Assembly: GCA_031841125.1 (NCBI GenBank)
Contig: CM063114.1
Coordinates: forward strand, 40,569,574-40,633,573
Length of the DNA stretch: 64,000 bases
From: Acanthococcus lagerstroemiae
Taxonomy: Eukaryota; Arthropoda; Insecta; Hemiptera; Eriococcidae
Direction: 5' to 3'
The stretch's first letter is position 1. The number at the start of each line of letters is the position of its first letter. This document shows positions 58,707-64,000 of the stretch, one piece after another. Position numbers and translations under genes: made by a program. The notes under the pieces were generated by a model. It searched no databases, had not been told where the DNA came from, and saw only the letters and a list, made by a program, of their open reading frames with translations.

Positions 58707-59063
58707 GGAGCGTGTACTTATGGTCCAGTTTTTTTATTTTTTTATTTCTTCTCATCATTTAAGTCGTTTCATGTTCTTTCTCCTGAAACGCGACTGATAA
58801 TCGGCTCATCAAAAAGATGACCTCACCATACGGCCAAGGTTACAATTCGGAATTACAAAGCTGGAAGCTTGAAACTTTTTCAATGGTTATTGATGATTGC
58901 AATCTAACAATGCTCTCCTTTTTCGTAAAACCGGCACGTCGATATAAATAAACTGATTTTCATGTAACATGGAACTACACCATCCTACAATATATGGCAA
59001 TCTTCCATCTTCTCTCTCGTCTGATTTCCTGATTTCGTTATAATTCGTTCACTTTTTTCTTAC

Positions 59064-59196
59064 TTTTCAAATATTTCGACGTTCTGGAGCTGGTTCGAGC
59101 CTCCGAACTGCTCCACGCCTCGGGATACAATCGTCGGCTCCTCGTCTATACCGTACGTATGAACTTTCTTTAGCCACCGTTGTCGTGCCGCTTCCA
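59064..59196 (-). CDS. Candidate 133-bp internal exon
   Basis: On the minus strand an acceptor with a ten-T tract (TTTTTTTTTCGGTTCTGCCAAAG) and a donor GTAAGA bound 133 bases. The open frame has two leading bases, 43 codons (starting EAARQRWLKKVHTYGIDEEP and ending SNQLQNVEIFE) and two trailing bases. The segment is much richer in G+C than its flanks. The plus strand is also open over 28 codons with a GTACGT donor, an antisense alternative I consider weaker. If the donor is not used, a TAA stop follows at once, making a C-terminus. The family is not recognised. Confidence 0.42.
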
Positions 59197-60763
59197 CTTT
59201 GGCAGAACCGAAAAAAAAACTTTTTTTTTTATGACTCCGTTGATTTGTGCGCGCTGTCTACTTCCACTGGCCCATATATATTTATCCGCGGCAATTACGC
59301 GAATATATTTTCGGTCGTAATCATTAAACGAGTCTACAATTCGAACTTTTGCCTGTCTGCTTTGCCATGTCGTGCGTTCCCATTCTTTCTTGAGCAAACG
59401 TTGTCGTGCGATTGCGTATCGAAAAACGTCTAGATGGTAAATATTTTGTTAGGTACACGGTTTACGGTTGATTTAAAAGCTTTCGATGGAGACACCACCG
59501 GAAACATCTGATATTCGCGGGGGTAGAAATTTCGGTTCAACGTTCGATACGACCGTTTGATTAAAAAAAAAAAGAAAAGTTTTCCACAATTCTATATTTA
59601 AAGACCGGTCATGGTTGAAGCCCACGTAAATCGTTCGGTATTAACGGATTCCACATTTCACATTCTTTTATTAGTACATTTTTATACATATATATAGATA
59701 CATCTACTTCGTGGATACATATATCTATATACCAAACTTGATTTTAAAATAATAAATGCGCCTACGCTCGCGCTTTACTTCTCTTATATTTTATTTACGT
59801 GCTTTCTGTTTGTTTACTTTTCCGTATTAGGTGAAAAATTTACGCGAAAAATTTGGAGAAATAATACCGCTCGAAATCCTGCACACGAACGCAAACGATG
59901 TAAGGCACTCTGACGCTTCCTCGTAGCGGTCGTTACAATTTTTTTATACATTAGATACAGTGTGTTGTAATTTCGTATGTATACTTTGTTTTGGAACGCA
60001 TGCGTCTGCCTCAAACATGGCTTTTAACATTGTGACACCGAAATCCATTTACTCATTAACGCCCTGCCGTGACGCACGAACCCTGCGAATTTTTTGTCCT
60101 CATCTAAAATTCAATCCACGTGGTTCCGGCTACTGCATATAGTAAAACTACAACCCTTCGGATTAGTCGTCGCTCATCACATATCTCGTTTTGATCTACC
60201 ACATGGTTCTCTTATATAAATCATCATTTAAGTCGACCGTGGAAACCACCTTCGAGTCCTTAACTTTTACTTTCCTGTCTTCTAAGCTCAGTCGATTCAT
60301 TCCGAATGCTCCCCTGCGCATTACTATCATTCTCATGTCATCTAAGTGGACTCGCTATATCACATTCTTTGTTTAAATCGAGGCCGAATGAAATGCTTAG
60401 TTAGAAACTGGAGGAAAAACTCTGGCAGAGAAAGAGCGTGAAAAACTTAACCCTCTCCTCCCACTTTTCAGTAAAGAAGAACGCGGGGGCGGATAGAGGG
60501 CCTGAGAATCCGGGAAAATGATAGCAACAATTCCACTAAGATATCGATACACGGAATGAGCAATCGGAGCCATTACCCAACACAGAGAGGAAAACTGAAA
60601 CTGAAAATGTTTCAGATTCAGCAAAATCTTACTAAATCTCAAACAAGCGATCCAGAATCTCGGTGAGTTTCAAACAATACTAAAGAACTGTAAAAACCTC
60701 AAGTCGTAGCGAGTTTCCAGTCTAGAAGAGTCTTATTGAAGCAAATCTTCAACAGTCTTAGAC
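59197..60763. other. CpG-normal unique DNA, UTR-like or regulatory
   Basis: About 59,200-60,400 is repeat-free, with normal CpG and a TATATA-rich stretch at 59,685-59,735. AATAAA occurs at about 59,751 on the plus strand. It may be a 3' UTR or a regulatory region. The AGTCTTGAA-type satellite begins at about 60,610. Confidence 0.35.
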
Positions 60764-60804
60764 ATTCCTTTTGTAGAGTGTGCCAATTCTCTTTTCCTTC
60801 TTCT

Positions 60805-60850
60805 GTATTCCAGAGCGCTTTCGGCTGTTATGCCATCATCAGTGGAGGGT
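60805..60850 (-). ncRNA. Hammerhead-ribozyme-like motif, minus-strand copy
   Basis: The minus strand has the same core as the plus-strand copy: CTGATGA (+ strand TCATCAG at 60,836-60,842), GGC/GCC stem II, GAAA, palindromic AGCGCT stem III and C before TGGA. Stem I has only four clear pairs here (TCCA with TGGA), so this copy is weaker. Confidence 0.5.
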
Positions 60851-60894
60851 ACTCCACTGATGATGGCATAACAGCCGAAAGCGCTCTGGAATAC
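60849..60894 (+). ncRNA. Hammerhead-ribozyme-like motif (minimal type I), plus-strand copy
   Basis: In order: stem I strand GTACTCCA (60,849-60,856), core CTGATGA (60,857-60,863), a bulged T, stem II GGC (60,865-60,867), loop ATAACA, GCC (60,874-60,876), core GAAA (60,877-60,880), stem III AGCGCT with no loop (60,880-60,885), C at 60,886 as predicted cleavage position, and stem I partner TGGAATAC (60,887-60,894), which pairs with GTACTCCA at seven of eight positions. Loop-less stem III hammerheads are described for Penelope-like elements and act as dimers. The extra T before stem II departs from the consensus and may reduce activity. Confidence 0.6.
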
Positions 60895-60965
60895 AGAAGA
60901 AGGAAAAGTGAATTGGCACACCCTACAAAAGGAATATTAGCAAGTTCACTCCAAAATGGACACTA

Positions 60966-61560
60966 AGTCTTAGACATGTCTTAAAAGGTATTGAAGAGCT
61001 TTGAGGAGTCTTGAAAAATCGTGATCAAGAGTCTTGAAGAGTAAAAAAAAAATCCAAGAGAGTCACCTGCTATTATAGAAAAGTCATGAAGAATCTTGGA
61101 CCGGCTTGGCTAATTTTCAGAGAAGTTACAAAAAAAACTTTAATGAGCATCTACTTGTCCTATGAAAGAATTTGTACAAGTGTTAATCCAGTCCTAAAAG
61201 GTAGTAAAGAAATCTAGAAAAATAGCATGTAGTCTTAAACTAGTTTTGAACAATCCGCGAGTCATAAACCGAAGCCTCTTACGAAGACTTAAACAAGTCT
61301 GGAATAGTCTTAAATGAACACTGAAGAGTTTTAATCAGTTTTGAAAAGTCTTACAGTCTTGTACGTATCTTTAAAAAAGTTTGAAGAGTTCTAGGAAGCC
61401 TCGATCTTGTACTGAAGAGCCATCCATAATCAAGCTTGCAAGAGTCATGAAATGTCATAAACTATAGTCTTGAACATTATAGCGAATCTTAAGCGAGTCT
61501 GGAAACTCCTTAAAGAGTTTCAAACAATGCTGAAACGCTAAGGGGGTCCAAAAGGTACTT
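60966..61560 (+). repeat. AGTCTTGAA-type degenerate array, longest stretch
   Basis: Successive words AGACTTAAAC, AAGTCTGGAAT, AGTCTTAAATGA, AGTTTTGAAA, AGTCTTAC and AGTCTTGTACG run at about 10-11-bp steps. The array also extends left of the Penelope-like insertion from about 60,610, which split it. Confidence 0.6.
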
Positions 61561-62259
61561 ACAGGAGAATTAAAGATTGAAGAATCGTGGACTACTTTTG
61601 AGGGAAAATATTGGTTGGTATTGAAATAATATTGAAAATTCTCCAAAAATTGTCAGACAAACCGTCATTCAGTTATTCCACCAGTCATCATGCAGCTAGA
61701 ACGATTGCTAGTGAGAAAGACAGACAGATCCACAGGGGACACAGACTGTCTGTCAGCTGTACTACTTGACATTGTAGAAAGATATGTAGGTCAATAGTCG
61801 AATAAACACTAATAAAGAATGAAAAGAAGTAATAAAGACAGAAAAAAAAAAGAAAGTGAGACAAACAGAAAGAAAGAAAACGAAAAAGACAGACAGAAAA
61901 AAAGAAAAAAGAAAGAAAGAAAAGAATGGAGGAAAGGAGGAAGAAAAACAAAACAAAAATAAAATGAATGAATGAAAAGAGAAAGAAAAGAAAAACAGAC
62001 ATACAAATGAGCTGGCAGGTAGTCGGACAGACAATTTTGCTATCTATCGGTCCGTCTGTTTTTCTGCTTACTAAACTAATTATCTACCATTTCAGCTAAC
62101 TGACCTTTCAAACAGATTAAACTACAGTTTTTCGGATTGTTTAAGAGAGGAAGGTCGCTCAACATCTCAAGTGGCGGCGGGACGGGGCATAGACTAAATT
62201 TTTCTACACGCATTCAGAAAACCTAAGAACTTCCTCTACTGCCTTTGGGAAAAGAAGAT
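61560..62259. other. Purine-rich low-complexity DNA
   Basis: About 61,820-62,000 is a GAAA/AAAG-rich tract on the plus strand, which creates Phe/Ser/Leu-rich frames on the minus strand (61,688-62,034). These are not genes. Confidence 0.6.
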
Positions 62260-62615
62260 CAGGGACGCCCCACCCCGTAGGAATTTTTCACTCAGCTGGT
62301 GGAAAAATTGACGATTTCATTCAAGCGAGTTGGAAAAATCCAACAAGTTAAAAGTTGTTTTTTCTCCCTTTTTTTTCTTGTGCTTTGATACTTCTGACAC
62401 TTGGGAATTGAGATGAGACGTTGGGAAAACCCAAAAAGGCAAAAGGTTTTTCTTCTTCTGCTTTGACATTTGGGAATTTTGAGTTGAGTCACTTGGAAAA
62501 TCCAACCGGTCAAAAGGTTTTTCTTTTTTGCCTTTGATACATGGGAATTCTATGTTGAGTCAGTTGGGACTTTCACTTACCTCCCCCCCAGCAAAAACTC
62601 TTCGGTTTATCCCTG
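62260..62615 (+). mobile_element. Modular hAT-like element, CAGGGACGTACCG family, copy 4 (three modules)
   Basis: Starts CAGGGACGCCCCACCCCG and ends ...AAACTCTTCGGTTTATCCCTG. Flanking octamers AAGAAGAT and AAAAAGAT agree at seven of eight. It holds three T-run plus TTGGGAATT modules, giving 356 bp, the longest copy. Confidence 0.88.
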
Positions 62616-64000
62616 AAAAAGATTTCAGATTTCCAGAAAGACGAACAACCTGTCACAGTTAGTTGAACAGTCAGTCAGACAGATGGGTAAATAGACAGAG
62701 CAATGTATATGTCAGAAAAAACGTGGAACCATTTTTGATGCATATGCCGAAGTCAGTCATTGTAAACCCTTTCCTTCTCCTCCTCAGGGAAAGTAAGTTG
62801 GTCAAGCACGATCAAGCTGCATAGAGATATAAGAGTATAAAAAGACCGGCGTGACATTTCATGATCTCAAAATTAATCGGTAATTGTTCAGATCTTTGCT
62901 GTAGGTTCGCTGTCAGTTCCAGGATTCGCTGACCTAATCGTCAAAGCGATACAGAGGAAAAGGAACTTTATTCCAACTACTGATGGCACTAATGGCTAAG
63001 CGGGAAAATGGGTACGTGGGTGGGGGGGGGGTTACAGATCACCGCGACCTCTACAAAATTTCTTAACTCAGCCGAAATAAACCAGGTTTTCTCCTTATCT
63101 CTCGGTCTGCAATGTTAACTCTTTCTTTTATATCACATTGAAGATGTTCTAAAACAGGGGGTCTGGTACCAGTATCATTTTATGAAGGTAAGTAGAATCT
63201 TGTCGAACATGGGTGGGAGAAGGGGCCGGCCATTCTCATTCAATTTCAAGAGCCACTCTGTAAGAGCTGTATGTATCAGTATTCTTTGGTTGCCTTTTGG
63301 AAACTTTGAGTTTCAGCCTCGTAGCCTAGATCAGAAAGTTCTCGATAGCTGTTAGAAGTAAATATTTTGATGTTGACCCTCAAGAAATGAAAAAGGAAGG
63401 CACAATTTTGCGAGTCAGACTCCCTTCGATTTTCAAATAGATTTTTCCAATCAAGAAATATGTTTTGGCTGGTCTAGAGGGATAAGGACAGGGAGGTATC
63501 ACCAATCATACCAAATTCCGCTTACAATCGGTGTACTCAGGTCATGTGAATGGGAATGTCTCCAGACCTAGGATTTCTGTTTCGTTTTAATGACTTAGAG
63601 AAACAGAGAGTAGAGAGGAGAGGGGTTACAACGATACTATCCAAATCTCAATTTACAATCACTGGTTCTATGAACGGTAATTTCACCCAACGTAGGATTT
63701 CCGTTTTGTTTCAATGAAGGGTTACGTTTCAAAAACTATTGGAGCCTAACCAAGAGCCCTGAATGTCCACAAAACTGGTTGCTGTTTACACCCTCCAATG
63801 GTAGACCACGACTGTTAAGACCCAAAATTCTCAAAAAACACAATGTGATTGCCAGTTAACTCGAAGAGACATTTAAGTCTAAGTAATATCAAAGATTTAA
63901 GATATTGTTCAGCACAATTACCAATATTCTAAGAGTTCCCGGCCTAACACACGAAACTGAAAGAGAAAACTTGACATTACCTCACCATGCACCTGCACCC
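62616..64000. other. Unassigned DNA
   Basis: Short chance frames, a G-run at 63,022, and nothing else besides the small candidate exon at 63,144-63,187. Confidence 0.4.
63144..63187 (+). CDS. Weak candidate 44-bp microexon
   Basis: An acceptor (CTCTTTCTTTTATATCACATTGAAG) and consensus donor GTAAGT at 63,188 enclose 44 bases. Two frames are open, one reading VLKQGVWYQYHFMK. Good splice signals but too short to trust. Confidence 0.2.

Larger units (their letters stand above)
60766..60965. mobile_element. Penelope-like insertion: head-to-head arms with 12-bp target duplication
   Basis: A perfect 12-bp direct repeat AGTCTTAGACAT (60,754-60,765 and 60,966-60,977) brackets 200 bp. The insertion is mainly two 83-bp inverted arms (60,764-60,846 and 60,853-60,935; two mismatches) around a 6-bp spacer, with a unique tail at 60,936-60,965. 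Both arms contain a hammerhead core. Terminal hammerhead motifs and inverted terminal arrangements are known for Penelope-like retroelements; assignment to that group is inference, as no reverse transcriptase is present. Confidence 0.75.

Noticed and set aside
60733..60966. Two similar proteins, one on each strand
   Set aside because: They are translations of the two arms of the same inverted repeat, better explained by the hammerhead-bearing insertion.
61688..62034. Phe/Ser-rich hydrophobic proteins on the minus strand
   Set aside because: Translation of a GAAA-rich tract.

Overview
The window looks like a piece of a eukaryotic, most probably arthropod/insect, nuclear genome. It is AT-rich. 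It carries tRNA-derived SINEs with A and B boxes and target-site duplications, a decayed mariner transposase, a 5'-truncated RTE-like LINE, a Penelope-like remnant with hammerhead-ribozyme cores, a piggyBac-like element with TTAA ends and a pogo-like TA element. At least ten short hAT-like elements carry 8-bp duplications. A candidate core promoter has an insect-style TCAGT initiator with a downstream promoter element. No bacterial-style gene, rRNA, genuine tRNA gene or CRISPR array was seen. I cannot name the species.

Coding content is sparse. No long conserved gene was recognised; most open frames are chance frames or repeats. A CpG-rich block at about 8.3-9.0 kb reads as a promoter, a 5' UTR and a first coding exon ending in GTAAGT. 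Several short open segments bounded by plausible splice sites suggest small exons inside very long introns. On the + strand these are near 18.4, 21.2, 37.9, 46.0 and 63.1 kb. On the - strand they are near 59.1, 45.3, 28.1, 20.9, 20.6, 19.8 and 16.2 kb. Three of the - strand segments (20,851-20,949, 20,629-20,661 and 16,191-16,232) are mutually in phase 0 and could form the 3' end of one transcript; a phase-0 exon at 28,028-28,231 could be an alternative C-terminus. All exon calls are inferences from frame and splice signals and are given low to moderate confidence.

Layout: 1.2-1.8 kb SINE-like repeat; 2.6-2.8 kb hAT MITE; 5.9-6.7 kb Ser/Thr-rich open frame cut by a MITE; 7.2-7.8 kb two abutting hAT insertions; 8.3-9.0 kb promoter and exon 1; 9.1-9.45 kb 100-bp tandem array; 10.0-11.5 kb an old repeat interrupted by two dated hAT insertions; 11.7-13.1 kb hAT MITEs; 15.3-15.8 kb pogo-like element; 16-21 kb candidate exons; 19.9 and 22.7 kb SINEs; 22.9-24.8 kb degenerate repeats; 24.8-25.6 kb mariner relic; 30.9-31.8 kb nested hAT pair; 33.7-35.8 kb composite element holding a TCAC/TCAG satellite; 41.7-42.5 kb 145-bp satellite; 42.7-43.1 kb and 46.6 kb hAT elements; 49.9-50.4 kb large quasi-palindrome; 50.7-51.5 kb piggyBac-like element; 54.1-54.7 kb LINE; 54.8-56.3 kb TA element; 57.4-58.7 kb SINEs flanking a 115-bp tandem array; 59.1 kb candidate exon; 60.7-61.0 kb Penelope/hammerhead insertion inside a degenerate 10-11-bp satellite; 62.3-62.6 kb modular hAT element.

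The most notable structure is the 200-bp insertion at 60,766-60,965. It has 83-bp head-to-head arms, a hammerhead core on each strand, and a perfect 12-bp target duplication.
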